A DNA stretch of 64,000 bases from an uncultured Bacilli bacterium (GCA_934096585.1 CAKOMG010000009.1:1-64000); one strand, 5' to 3'; numbered from the stretch's first letter, positions 28,491 through 37,430 are shown. Numbers and translations: made by a program. The notes: generated by a model not told the origin, from the sequence alone.

Positions 28491-29819
28491 TTAGAAAAAC
28501 ATAATCATATAAATAGGTAAATAAATAATGTTATCTTTTTCAAAAATTTCACGTTCATTTGATAACACAAATCCTTTTTTTACATTATAATCTTTATTTA
28601 AAAGAAACTTATCTATTGCACTATGAACAGTATAATCTTTTCCTGATTTTATTTCTAATGGAAGAACTGACATATTATCATAATCATCGATCAAAAAATC
28701 AACTTCTCCATTAGCTTTATTATCATAATAAAACAAATTATGGCCATGAGCTTTTAATTCACTTGCAACAACCGATTCATAAACAGTACCTAAGTTAATG
28801 CTTTTTTCATCATTTAGTACTGCTTTAATATTATTTTTATACAAGATATTTGTTAAAAGCCCTACATCATTAAGATATAGTTTTAATAAATTTTTACCAC
28901 ATGACTCAATAAGTGGAAATACTGGTGTGGATAATGCTTTTACTTCTAATGCAATTCCAGAATTGATTAAATAATCAAATTCATCTTGATAATTGGAAAA
29001 TCTTTTACCTTTTATATTTTCGATATTTTGAACTACAATTCTTTTCTTTTTGTTTTCTAAACTTGAAGGAATCAAATCATAAACCCGCTTAATCTTTAAT
29101 TTGTGCTCTTTATCATATTTACTTGCATCATCACCATAATAATCAAAAATATCCCTTTGAATTTTACGCACTTCAACAATATTTCTTTTGTCTATAAAAC
29201 TATTGATGGCATCAGGAAACCCACCAATAAGTAAATATTTTTTAAATAAATCTAATACTTTGTTATGAGTATTAAGTTCTAAACTTTCTAATTTTTCAAA
29301 TTTAAGTTTTAAAGAATTTATTGCATATTCATTAAAACCATTAGCAAGCAAAAATTCTTCAAAATCAAGTGGGTACATATGAACAACATCAATACTTCCA
29401 ATTGGAATAGATGATGTTTTAGCAAGTGTAACTCCTAATAAAGAGCCACTGCAAATATAAGTAAATTTATCATCCTGCTTTAAAAATTTTAACATTGTAA
29501 GAAATTGTGGGTACTGTTGAATCTCATCAATAAAAACTAATGTATTATCCTTTTTTTTCATTTTCTCACCTGCAACCATACTTAATTGCAAATAAAAATC
29601 TTCTTTGTTATTAATATTTTCAAATAGCTTTTCACCAATACTATCTTCAATGAAGTTAATTTCAATATAGTTAGCAAATTTGTCCTTCAATAGTTCACTA
29701 CCAACATATCTAATAATAAAAGATTTTCCTATTTGTCTTGCACCATCAATAATCATAATTTTATTAGAACCATTTTGTAAATAATCTATAATTTTTTGTT
29801 CAATTTTTCTGTGTAACAT
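28491..29819 (-). CDS. AAA ATPase with DUF4143 domain
   Basis: A 442-aa protein of the AAA_14/DUF4143 family. P-loop GARQIGKS (about 26-33) and Walker B TLVFIDEIQQYP (about 93-104), then SGSLLGVTL sensor-like residues. The C-terminal DUF4143 part ends in a PD-(D/E)XK-like site: GEVDFLIDD followed by LPLEIKSGK (about 378-400). The family is common, patchy and poorly understood; nuclease or toxin/defence roles have been proposed. It has its own promoter overlaid with three repeats and its own terminator. Confidence 0.88.
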   Translation of the reverse strand: MLHRKIEQKIIDYLQNGSNKIMIIDGARQIGKSFIIRYVGSELLKDKFANYIEINFIEDSIGEKLFENINNKEDFYLQLSMVAGEKMKKKDNTLVFIDEIQQYPQFLTMLKFLKQDDKFTYICSGSLLGVTLAKTSSIPIGSIDVVHMYPLDFEEFLLANGFNEYAINSLKLKFEKLESLELNTHNKVLDLFKKYLLIGGFPDAINSFIDKRNIVEVRKIQRDIFDYYGDDASKYDKEHKLKIKRVYDLIPSSLENKKKRIVVQNIENIKGKRFSNYQDEFDYLINSGIALEVKALSTPVFPLIESCGKNLLKLYLNDVGLLTNILYKNNIKAVLNDEKSINLGTVYESVVASELKAHGHNLFYYDNKANGEVDFLIDDYDNMSVLPLEIKSGKDYTVHSAIDKFLLNKDYNVKKGFVLSNEREIFEKDNIIYLPIYMIMFF

Positions 29820-29845
29820 AATAAATATAACTCCTCTATATTATT

Positions 29846-29874
29846 ATTTTACACTTTTCCTATAAAAAATGCAA
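29846..29874 (-). promoter_or_regulatory. promoter of the DUF4143 ATPase gene
   Basis: Minus strand TTGCAT (29869-29874), 17-bp spacer, TAAAAT (29846-29851), 13 nt before GAGGAG. The proximal 16-bp repeat lies in the spacer, so a protein bound there would block RNA polymerase. Confidence 0.75.
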
Positions 29875-29931
29875 TCTTTTTTTACACTTTTCCTATAATT
29901 TTAGATACTAAAATATACACTTTTCCTATAA
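29850..29931. repeat. three 16-bp direct repeats at 33-bp period
   Basis: TACACTTTTCCTATAA occurs exactly at 29850-29865, 29883-29898 and 29916-29931. The start-to-start distance is 33 bp both times, about three turns of B-DNA, so all copies face the same side. The spacers between them differ. The layout fits an operator array for cooperative binding, probably autoregulation of the adjacent ATPase gene. Confidence 0.92.
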
Positions 29932-29947
29932 AATTAACCTCATAACA

Positions 29948-29992
29948 CAAAAAAATAGTACAGAAAGTTACTATAACTTATCTATACTATTA
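29948..29992 (-). terminator. terminator of the RloA/RloB pair
   Basis: A long minus-strand hairpin: AATAGTATAGA pairs with TCTGTACTATT (one G-U), with an inner AAGTTA/TAACTT stem, followed by seven U. About 20 nt after the rloB stop. Confidence 0.75.
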
Positions 29993-30013
29993 TTTAATTT
30001 AAATAATTATTTA

Positions 30014-30613
30014 CTATAATTCATCATTAATAATATCAATCCAATTACTATCATTACTTTCTAAATTTTTGGCATGATATAAATAATTACTACTTGGGAT
30101 TACATTATCATCATTTGATATATTTCTTAAATTTCTTTTCATTTTAGAATAATTTGCTCTATTGATAGCATCACACACTGCCGTTCTTTGTTCTTCTCTA
30201 GCTCTATATACGCCATCAAATGATACATACTTTTTTAAAAATATACTATTAATACTTTTCTCTTGCGTCACTAACTTTATATTAGTAAAATGTAAAAGTA
30301 TAAGTTGCATAATACAAGGAGATGAAAAGCAAATTAAATCTAATGGATTATTAATCCCATGAAACATTTTGATTTTTTCTTTTATAATATTATAATCCTT
30401 ATTAGGTTTTTGATCGGTATCAATGAATACCATCACAAAATCATAGTAAGCACTATTATACTCATATTGATATAAAGAAAATACATTACCATTACCCTTC
30501 GCATTTCTTAGTGTAAAGATATAATTTTGTGAAAAAACATTTAAAGTAATTAGTTTAGTTAAATAATCAAATTCCTCATAGCCCTCACATATTATACATA
30601 TTCTTTTAATCAT
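30014..30613 (-). CDS. RloB/AbiLii-like putative TOPRIM nuclease
   Basis: A 199-aa protein. RICIICEGYEEFDYL at the start gives the TOPRIM glutamate, FVMVFIDTDQ (about 60-69) the DxD pair, and FSSPCIMQLILLHF (about 97-110) matches the SNPCFExWLLLHF segment typical of RloB. RloB-like proteins are the effector subunit of the AbiL/RloAB group and are related in idea to AriB of PARIS. ATG 30613 is preferred over GTG 30622; either way it overlaps the upstream ATPase gene. Function inferred from family and pairing. Confidence 0.75.
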   Translation of the reverse strand: MIKRICIICEGYEEFDYLTKLITLNVFSQNYIFTLRNAKGNGNVFSLYQYEYNSAYYDFVMVFIDTDQKPNKDYNIIKEKIKMFHGINNPLDLICFSSPCIMQLILLHFTNIKLVTQEKSINSIFLKKYVSFDGVYRAREEQRTAVCDAINRANYSKMKRNLRNISNDDNVIPSSNYLYHAKNLESNDSNWIDIINDEL

Positions 30614-31829
30614 TTTTATCACTATATATATCTATTAGTGATTCGATCAAATTAGGCGAAGGAAGAGCACTAAAGAATCCCTTCTTATATTTTTCCATTA
30701 AATCTTCTTTATTAGAATTCTCTTTAATTGTATCAAGAGAAAATAATTTTGGTGATACTTCATCTTTACTAGTAAACCATATTTGTTCTTTTCTGAATAT
30801 ATGTTTAATATCTAAAAGCGTAATATCATGAGTAGAGAAAATAAATTGTGCACTTGTATTTAAATCATTATTAAACATTGAAACAATTGAACGAGTTAAT
30901 TTAAAATGTAAACTACTATCAAGTTCATCAATTATTAATATCTTTTTATTTTCTATTGCTTCAATGATGTAGCTTGCTAATGCTTCTATCTTTTTTGTTC
31001 CGGTTGAATCAAACAATAAACTTGGCATTTTTTTACCTTTGTATATTGATACTAATCGATATCTATCTACTAACTTTACAGCCTGTAATGGTAATTCATC
31101 AATTTGTTTGTTAGTATTAATATCTGATAAAACATCATTATCATATATGAACCCATCCATATATAAATCTGCATTCTTTACAAATTCAGATATCTTCTTT
31201 CTTTTTTCATCTGATGATTTTAATAACTCAATTGTATAATCAAGTGGTATATTGACCATTGATATTACTTCAATTTTTTGTGCAAATGTTATTAAAACAT
31301 TTTTTATTTCTTTCTTATATATGTCACAATCACTATCGTCAATGGCGTTTACAATCATTTTACTTCTTAAGGCATATCTCATTCGTTGTTCGAAGTTTTT
31401 ATCAATACAATAAAACTTATTATTTATAATATCTTTTTCTAATACTATATTTTCTTCAACAACAATCTTTTCATATACATATTCATTTGAATTTGCATTA
31501 TACTTGAAATAATATGAATAACATTTGCCATTATCTATAAACGATACTTTTATTTCAACTATTTCTTCATCTGTAAAGACATTCTTTTCAAACCCTGTAT
31601 TATTCTTATCTAAGCATAAAATTTCCTCTTTAATACGTTCTATAATTTTGATTAGACAACTTTTACCCGTGTTATTAGGGCCATATATAGCTGCAGATTT
31701 TAAAACATGATAATTATTTAAATCAAAAACATTTGTATTAAATTTTGGGGAATTAGTATTTGCTTTCATTGAAAATTCTACTGGTTCATTAAAAGCTAAA
31801 CAATTTTTAACATATAAACTATATAACAT
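30606..31829 (-). CDS. RloA/AbiLi-like AAA ATPase
   Basis: A 407-aa ABC/SMC-like AAA_15/AAA_21 ATPase. Walker A AAIYGPNNTGKS (about 47-58), Walker B KKILIIDELDSSLH (about 293-306) and H-loop FIFSTHDITLLD (about 328-339); SMKANT near the N-terminus is typical of RloA. A coiled-coil-rich middle (about 110-230) separates the halves. In AbiL, RloAB and PARIS-type systems such an ATPase holds or triggers a TOPRIM partner on phage infection. The downstream gene overlaps and supplies that partner. Own consensus promoter. Confidence 0.82.
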   Translation of the reverse strand: MLYSLYVKNCLAFNEPVEFSMKANTNSPKFNTNVFDLNNYHVLKSAAIYGPNNTGKSCLIKIIERIKEEILCLDKNNTGFEKNVFTDEEIVEIKVSFIDNGKCYSYYFKYNANSNEYVYEKIVVEENIVLEKDIINNKFYCIDKNFEQRMRYALRSKMIVNAIDDSDCDIYKKEIKNVLITFAQKIEVISMVNIPLDYTIELLKSSDEKRKKISEFVKNADLYMDGFIYDNDVLSDINTNKQIDELPLQAVKLVDRYRLVSIYKGKKMPSLLFDSTGTKKIEALASYIIEAIENKKILIIDELDSSLHFKLTRSIVSMFNNDLNTSAQFIFSTHDITLLDIKHIFRKEQIWFTSKDEVSPKLFSLDTIKENSNKEDLMEKYKKGFFSALPSPNLIESLIDIYSDKND

Positions 31830-31849
31830 ATTATTTTTCTCCTACAATT

Positions 31850-31878
31850 ATTATATATTAATATTATTTGTTATGCAA
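31850..31878 (-). promoter_or_regulatory. promoter of the RloA/RloB pair
   Basis: Minus strand TTGCAT (31873-31878), 17-bp spacer, TATAAT (31850-31855). Confidence 0.8.
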
Positions 31879-31919
31879 TATTTAAGTTTTAATTTTTTCA
31901 TTCTACTTTAACTTTTTTA

Positions 31920-32220
31920 TTGACTTTTTTAAAAAAACTCCAGTATAGTATTAATCAAGAAATGATAATTTGTCATTAGCTTTCCACATTCAAACAGAAT
32001 TAAATTTTGATTTTTTATCATTAATAGCAATAAAACATATTTCTATATACTTTTTAATATATTATTTCAATACTATCTATTCAATTTTTTTCAAATTCTT
32101 TGGATTTTTTCGAATAGAATTTAGTAAAATATCAAGCCTTTAATTATGATTAATGATATATTATTGAAAATTAAAATTTAAAGTCAAGCTTTAAAAACCA
32201 AGGAATTAATCCCTGGTTTT
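31920..32220 (+). ncRNA. candidate small RNA in the 376-base gap
   Basis: The gap 31830-32205 holds no gene. Apart from the RloA promoter, the plus strand has TTGACT (31920-31925), an 18-bp spacer and TATAGT (31944-31949). Some 265 nt further on comes the hairpin 32194-32220, which ends in a T run on this strand. In between are a CTATTC/GAATAG stem (around 32078-32118) and a perfect TTTAAAG/CTTTAAA hairpin. No coding frame fits. An unassigned small RNA is possible; it may equally be plain spacer. Confidence 0.3.
32194..32220 (-). terminator. terminator of the 32206-35187 unit
   Basis: AAAACCA/TGGTTTT plus GGA/TCC stem with one mismatch, overlapping the stop codon of the TPR-like gene; symmetric enough to act in both directions. 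Confidence 0.65.
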
Positions 32221-33549
32221 ATTTACAAATATTCTTTCAACATTAGAATATAATTCATCGACCTTTTGGCAAATATATACTTCCATAGCTTCATCAAAAT
32301 ATATATTTTTGTTTAAAACTGTTTCTATAGAATGTAAATCTTTATGAAGTTGATTTGCCCATTCTTTCGATCTATCATCTGCTAAAGTTTTAGATTGTAA
32401 AATCTTATTCTTTTCAATTTGATTTTGAAGTGTCAGAACCTTAACCATTCTATGATTATCATCAAAATCACTACTATCTACTTCTTTTCGTAATTCTTCT
32501 ACGCCTTTGCTAATGATATTAATCTTTTCGCCAATTTCATCTTTATTTTCTAGTGCTACATAGTAATCATATAGCAATACATTATATTTTAGACCAAACA
32601 TCATTTTACCATATGTTTCTTTTAATGATGGAGTTGAATTATAATAATCAACAACATCTTTCTCACTAATTAGTGCTATCGCTTCAAGCAACTTTTCTTT
32701 CACAAACTTATCTTTTTTAGAACGATATGTATAATATGTAGTTCCGATGTGTCTTAGAGCACGAGCTTTAAGCAAAACATATTTATAATATTCCGGGGTA
32801 TTTTTTTCTAAGGAATTAAGTTTATAATTGATTAAATCAATACCACTTTGAATACTGGCAAATCCTTTTTTATTGTCGCCTAATAATATATGTGTCCAAC
32901 CAATTAAATCAACATATGCATGAACAGTTTCATCGATGTTATTGCTACATTTTACAACATATTTACCTAACTTTATTCTTAATGAATGTTGTTCTAATTG
33001 CAATAATATTCTTTCTAAATCATGTATTGTAGCGTATAAAACATTATACACTTGAATAGTCTGTGATTGATTAGATTCTTTTACTACTTTATCATATGGC
33101 TTATTAACTTTAATCATTTCACTTGTAACATATTTATTATTCTTTTTTACAAAGTTTTCAATTAAAGTTTGTTTTTCTTGGTCTAAGTTGACCCTCTTTT
33201 GTTTTTTGACTGAACCTTTATTTTCAAAGTAATCAAGTACTCTTTTATTTTTCTTTTGTAGTCTCTTAAGATCTGAGATATTGACTTCTTTTTGCATTTG
33301 CTTCTTATTTGCTTTTACTAAGTTCCATAGATATTGTGTATACTTTTTAGTTTTAACAACAACAGCTGTATTACTTAAATTTTTATTACTTTTTGTTTTG
33401 GTTAAAATAATATTAATTATTACAATTACTAAGATTACACCAATAATTGGATATATAACTAATGCATTTGTATCACTTTTAAACATCGCAAGTAAAACTG
33501 TAATTGACAAACTTACAATATTCAACCAATTAATTTTTTTCTCTTCCAT
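32206..33549 (-). CDS. uncharacterised membrane-anchored helical (TPR-like) protein
   Basis: About 447 aa. Two hydrophobic helices near the N-terminus (about 7-23 and 30-50) are followed by a basic linker and a long cytoplasmic all-helical region (about 150-440). Its repeating helix pairs (YVDLIGWTHILLGDNKKGFASIQSGIDLINYKL, LLKARALRHIGTTYYTYRS) look like divergent TPRs. No catalytic motif seen. The inner ATG 33549 is chosen because AGGAG stands upstream; the longer frame overlaps the HAD gene. Co-transcribed with the HAD phosphatase gene. Confidence 0.5.
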   Translation of the reverse strand: MEEKKINWLNIVSLSITVLLAMFKSDTNALVIYPIIGVILVIVIINIILTKTKSNKNLSNTAVVVKTKKYTQYLWNLVKANKKQMQKEVNISDLKRLQKKNKRVLDYFENKGSVKKQKRVNLDQEKQTLIENFVKKNNKYVTSEMIKVNKPYDKVVKESNQSQTIQVYNVLYATIHDLERILLQLEQHSLRIKLGKYVVKCSNNIDETVHAYVDLIGWTHILLGDNKKGFASIQSGIDLINYKLNSLEKNTPEYYKYVLLKARALRHIGTTYYTYRSKKDKFVKEKLLEAIALISEKDVVDYYNSTPSLKETYGKMMFGLKYNVLLYDYYVALENKDEIGEKINIISKGVEELRKEVDSSDFDDNHRMVKVLTLQNQIEKNKILQSKTLADDRSKEWANQLHKDLHSIETVLNKNIYFDEAMEVYICQKVDELYSNVERIFVNKTRD

Positions 33550-33550
33550 A

Positions 33551-34549
33551 CTACCTATACTCCTCAATTAGCTTTACTATGTCTATTTTTCTATTCTGAT
33601 CTAATTCTTTAAATTTATAATCTTTTAATTCTTTATTTGCATCACAAACAATAAAAGGCATTCCTACATAATCTAACATTTTTAAATCGTTCATACTATC
33701 ACCAGCACCAATTGATAAACGATAATATTTATTTAATCTTGCTGATATTATTTTAACTGTGTTTCCTTTATGTTGGTCAAGTCTCAAAATTTCATATGAA
33801 TGTGGAGCTGTACGCATACAAGTGAGATGAGGTAAATCATTAATCATCTCTTTCACAAGTTTTTCCTTTTCTGTTTCACCTTCATATATAAATAGTAATA
33901 TTTTAATTACATCTTTATATCTAACATCGCTATCTATTCTATAATGTTCATTATATTTTTCCATACTGGCTTGATTATACGGTTTGAGTTTTCTAATACC
34001 ATATGCTCCATCAACATAATAATAAATAAAATCTAAAGATGTTTTATTTATTCGCTTAAATAACTCTTCACTTACTTCACCAATACCATTTATCATCTCA
34101 AAACTACCATTTTTTACTAATACAGATCCATTAATACATGATGCATAATTAGATTCTAAATTACATGCACTAACTACATCCATTATTGATTCATAGGCTT
34201 TTCCTGTAGATAATATAATTCTATTTTTGTCAGGAAATGTATCCATAAATTGTTGTTTTTCTTTGCTTAATACACCATGTATGGTAATAGTATTATCAAC
34301 ATCAAAAAAATATAATGGTTTTTGATCTTTGAATATTGCTTCTATAAATGCATCATTGATTTCATAATATTTTTTTGTTTGTTCATTAGATAATTCATTA
34401 TTTTTAATGTATGTTTCTAAAGAAACTATATCACCATTATCCATAACATGACTTTCAAAATAATCTTGATAATTAATATTTAAATTAGGATAATATTTTT
34501 TAAATTCCTCTATTTCTTTTGCTATCACTTTTCTTTTTACATTTGTCAT
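33551..34549 (-). CDS. HAD-superfamily (Cof-type) phosphatase
   Basis: A 332-aa hydrolase. About 75 extra residues precede motif I FFDVDNT (about 79-85), where DxD carries the nucleophile. Motif II is ILSTGK (about 112-117), and motif IV GAGDSMNDLKML lies near residue 283. A C2-type cap sits between II and III. Cof proteins dephosphorylate small phosphometabolites; the substrate here is unknown. The N-terminal extension is unusual. It shares a transcript with the TPR-like gene downstream. Confidence 0.8.
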   Translation of the reverse strand: MTNVKRKVIAKEIEEFKKYYPNLNINYQDYFESHVMDNGDIVSLETYIKNNELSNEQTKKYYEINDAFIEAIFKDQKPLYFFDVDNTITIHGVLSKEKQQFMDTFPDKNRIILSTGKAYESIMDVVSACNLESNYASCINGSVLVKNGSFEMINGIGEVSEELFKRINKTSLDFIYYYVDGAYGIRKLKPYNQASMEKYNEHYRIDSDVRYKDVIKILLFIYEGETEKEKLVKEMINDLPHLTCMRTAPHSYEILRLDQHKGNTVKIISARLNKYYRLSIGAGDSMNDLKMLDYVGMPFIVCDANKELKDYKFKELDQNRKIDIVKLIEEYR

Positions 34550-34599
34550 ATAATCACCATTAATTATATTATACTTTATTTTTTTATTTTTTTCAATTA

Positions 34600-35187
34600 T
34601 TATTTAACTAAAGGTTCTATTTCTTGATTATATATTTCTATAGTTAAAGTATTTAAATCATTACTATAAATTTTATCAACTGCTATGTTTAATGCTTGAT
34701 ATCTTTTTTCTATTTTTTTATTCTTTATCACATAATTATAAACATTTACTAAATAATAAATATAAATCATAATTAAACTAATAATTAGAATTATTAAAAA
34801 AGTATAAAATAATATTTTACTTACTAACATGTGTGTTAAAATAACACCAAATATAGAGGCTATAAATAATATAAATATTGGAAATAGCATTAAAAGAAAT
34901 GTCACTATTAGACTAGTATAACATTCTTTACTTGCTAGTTTTCTATTCAATATTTCTTGTTGTCTATACAATTGCTTTCTCTTTATATTACACTCCTTAA
35001 TTTTATTATTAATTAGCATTATATCCTTAATATATTTATTATCTAATGTAATTTTCAAACGAAATCTTTCACAATAACTATTAAAACAACTATTAATAAA
35101 TTTTAGTGTCAATACATTTGACCATTTTGTTTTCATCATCAACTCATAATTACTTCCATAAATTTTTTTATTCATATTTTCTTTCAT
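34600..35187 (-). CDS. uncharacterised protein with two central membrane helices
   Basis: A 195-aa protein: a basic, probably coiled-coil first half (1-90), two hydrophobic segments (about 93-118 and 123-148), and a second charged helix after them. No family recognised. The two flanking coiled coils around a membrane hairpin are a plan seen in small septation or effector proteins, but nothing specific supports either. SD GGAATAAGG is close to the ATG at 35187; the ATG at 35175 is possible. Confidence 0.5.
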   Translation of the reverse strand: MKENMNKKIYGSNYELMMKTKWSNVLTLKFINSCFNSYCERFRLKITLDNKYIKDIMLINNKIKECNIKRKQLYRQQEILNRKLASKECYTSLIVTFLLMLFPIFILFIASIFGVILTHMLVSKILFYTFLIILIISLIMIYIYYLVNVYNYVIKNKKIEKRYQALNIAVDKIYSNDLNTLTIEIYNQEIEPLVK

Positions 35188-35258
35188 ACCTTATTCCTTT
35201 GCATTATTATTATAAGATATAAAAAAAGAAAAAAATGTCAAAAAATAAAAAACTAAGA

Positions 35259-35480
35259 TTATTTCTTAGCTTTCCTTTTGTTAATTTTGCCTTTTAAAAA
35301 GTCATTAATATCTAAATCAAACAATTCACATATTTTCATTATATTCTCGATTGTTGGAGTAGCTTTATCTTTCTCCCATTTGTATATAGCTTGCCTTGAT
35401 AAACCTAGTTTCATTGCTAATTCTTCTTGTGTAACACCAAAGTTTTTTCGTAACAATTCGATATTCTTGCCTAAATTCAT
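35259..35480 (-). CDS. XRE-family transcriptional regulator
   Basis: About 73 aa, nearly all of it a Cro/CI helix-turn-helix: IELLRKNFGVTQEELAMKLGLSRQAIYKWEKDKATPTIENIMKICELFDL. It ends in a basic tail. The ATG at 35480 is preferred because GAGG stands 10 nt upstream; at the upstream ATG it would be too close. Such small XRE proteins usually control their neighbours, so the genes downstream at 34600-32206 are the natural targets. Confidence 0.85.
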   Translation of the reverse strand: MNLGKNIELLRKNFGVTQEELAMKLGLSRQAIYKWEKDKATPTIENIMKICELFDLDINDFLKGKINKRKAKK

Positions 35481-35593
35481 TGCTCTCATTCCTCACACAT
35501 ATTTATTATAACACATTTTTCAAAACAAATAAAGAACTTTAGTTTACATTTTCAATTTTTTTATTTTTTATCAAATATGTTTTACTGATATTT

Positions 35594-36871
35594 TTATAAA
35601 TTTTTTAAAATTTTCTTTAAATTGTTATATATATCTCCAGCACCCATAAAAATAATTACCTGGTACTTTTTTTTAAGTATTTTCATAATCGTTTTCTCAT
35701 TATATGCTTCTAACTCTTTGAATATATTATTTACTATTTGTTCTTTAATAGGGTCATATTCTTCACGCGACAAAAAAGTATTTACTAAATATGCTTTTTT
35801 ATTTTTAAACACAGCAATAAATTCTTCACTCAAAAAGAGAGTGCGAGAATATGTATGTGGTTGAAAAACTATTGTAATATTATAATCGGGATATTTTTGT
35901 TTTACTGCTTGATATGTACTTTCTATTTCGGTTGGATGATGAGCGTAATCATCAATAATTATATTATTGTGAATACAATACTCTTCACATCTTCTCAATG
36001 GTAAATTAAAAGTATTTACTCGTTTTTTTATCAATTCTATATCTAATACATCATGAGTTAAATAAAAAATAGTAAAAGTAGCTAAAAAATTATAAACCAT
36101 ATGTATACCAAAGAAAGGAACTGTTATAATGTAATTATTTTGTTCAACCTCAATATTTAATATAAACCCATTTCTATCAGCTGAAATAATTTTACCTTTT
36201 ACAAAACTATCGTTATATATACCATATGTTATTTTATTTTTATGTTTAATTTCACTGGCTTTTGAATCATTATTTACAATTATACATTTTGCTTTTTGAC
36301 TTGTATTTTGAAAAGCATTAAATACTTCCTCCCAACTATTATAGAAATCTGGATGATCATACTCAATATTATTAATAATTAAATAATCATAATCATATTT
36401 GATAAAATGGTACTTATACTCACATGCTTCAATTAAAAAATAATTATAGTTTTTTGTTCCATTACCACTACCATCGCCAATAATGTAACTAATATTATCT
36501 TCTTTAAAAAAATGGGCAATTAATTTAGATGTTGTTGTCTTGCCATGAGTACCTGATACTCCTATTTTTATACCTTTTGTATATTCATTAATAAAATCAG
36601 AGTAATACATATACTTATAATTGTTTTTAATGATCTCTTCTACTTCTTCATTATTTTGCTCATTATATGCATAACTAATAATAAAAAAGGCGTTTTTATT
36701 GTTTTTTACATTTTTTCTATCAAAAGTATAAATCTTAAACTCTTTTAATTTTTGTTCTGTAAAAAAATGTGTAGCATAATCACTGCCTACTACACTTTCA
36801 TTTTGACTTTTTAAAAAATTTGCTAAGGCACACATGCCTGTGCCTTTTATACCAACTAAATAATATTTCAT
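35594..36871 (-). CDS. murC: UDP-N-acetylmuramate--L-alanine ligase
   Basis: A 425-aa cytosolic Mur ligase that adds L-Ala to UDP-MurNAc in peptidoglycan synthesis. N-terminal UDP-binding GIKGTGMCALA, the ATP loop GVSGTHGKTTT (about 105-115), EACEYKYHF, the NNIEYDHPDFY segment and IIDDYAHHPTEI (about 302-313) are diagnostic. Length is slightly short for the family (430-460). Its presence shows a walled organism, not a mollicute. Stands alone between accessory genes and rplS. Confidence 0.94.
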   Translation of the reverse strand: MKYYLVGIKGTGMCALANFLKSQNESVVGSDYATHFFTEQKLKEFKIYTFDRKNVKNNKNAFFIISYAYNEQNNEEVEEIIKNNYKYMYYSDFINEYTKGIKIGVSGTHGKTTTSKLIAHFFKEDNISYIIGDGSGNGTKNYNYFLIEACEYKYHFIKYDYDYLIINNIEYDHPDFYNSWEEVFNAFQNTSQKAKCIIVNNDSKASEIKHKNKITYGIYNDSFVKGKIISADRNGFILNIEVEQNNYIITVPFFGIHMVYNFLATFTIFYLTHDVLDIELIKKRVNTFNLPLRRCEEYCIHNNIIIDDYAHHPTEIESTYQAVKQKYPDYNITIVFQPHTYSRTLFLSEEFIAVFKNKKAYLVNTFLSREEYDPIKEQIVNNIFKELEAYNEKTIMKILKKKYQVIIFMGAGDIYNNLKKILKNL

Positions 36872-36986
36872 AAAAAACCACCATTATATAATATGCATTA
36901 TTTGAAATATTATGTAATAAATGTATTATTTTTTACTAACAAAAAACTAACTAGCCAAAATATAAAATGAAGTTTTAAAGCAAAAT

Positions 36987-37010
36987 AAAAAAGCCGAAAA
37001 CTCGGCTTTT
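36987..37010 (-). terminator. terminator of rplS
   Basis: AAGCCGA/TCGGCTT stem, 4-nt loop, U-rich tail on the minus strand, directly after the rplS stop codon. Confidence 0.85.
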
Positions 37011-37017
37011 AATTTGA

Positions 37018-37365
37018 TTATCGACGTTCTTTAATACGAGCAGCTTTTGCTGATAATGTTCTAATATAGTTAAGTTTAGCACGACGAACTTTACCTCTAC
37101 GAGTAACTTCTATTTTAGCAACAACTGGTGCATGAACTGGGAAAGTTCTTTCAACACCTACACCATAACTGTTCTTACGTACTGTGAAAGTTTCACTAAT
37201 ACCTCCACCACGTCTTTTAATTACTAATCCTTCAAATACTTGAAGACGTTCTTTGTCACCTTCCTTGATTCTTACGTATACTTTTACAGTATCTCCAGGA
37301 CGGAATTCAGGAACATCATTTTTCATGTATTCCTTAGTAATTTGATCAATTAATTGTTGACTCAT
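37018..37365 (-). CDS. rplS: 50S ribosomal protein L19
   Basis: A 115-aa ribosomal protein at the 30S-50S interface. FRPGDTVKVYVRIKEGDKERLQVFEGLVIKRR and the FPVHAPVVAKIEVTRRGKVRRAKLNYIR tail are textbook L19. The frame is open for 20 more codons, but these run through the leader RNA. ATG 37365 with AGGAGTGTGG gives the normal length. Has its own promoter and leader, separate from trmD upstream. Confidence 0.97.
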   Translation of the reverse strand: MSQQLIDQITKEYMKNDVPEFRPGDTVKVYVRIKEGDKERLQVFEGLVIKRRGGGISETFTVRKNSYGVGVERTFPVHAPVVAKIEVTRRGKVRRAKLNYIRTLSAKAARIKERR

Positions 37366-37379
37366 TGTATCCACACTCC

Positions 37380-37430
37380 TTATCTTCCAATGCTCATTCC
37401 TATCACGACAATAGTAGCGGAGCACTGTGC
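37380..37430 (-). promoter_or_regulatory. L19 leader RNA (autoregulatory candidate)
   Basis: Between the rplS promoter and its SD the transcript can form AGTGCTC/GAGCATT (37420-37426 with 37389-37395) enclosing CTAT/ATAG, ending just before the SD. This layout resembles the L19 leader of Firmicutes, where L19 is thought to repress its own translation. Assignment by structure only. Confidence 0.6.

Noticed and set aside
29850..29931. Short CRISPR array
   Set aside because: Repeats are only 16 bp with 17-bp AT-rich spacers, only three copies, directly on a promoter, and no cas genes are present.
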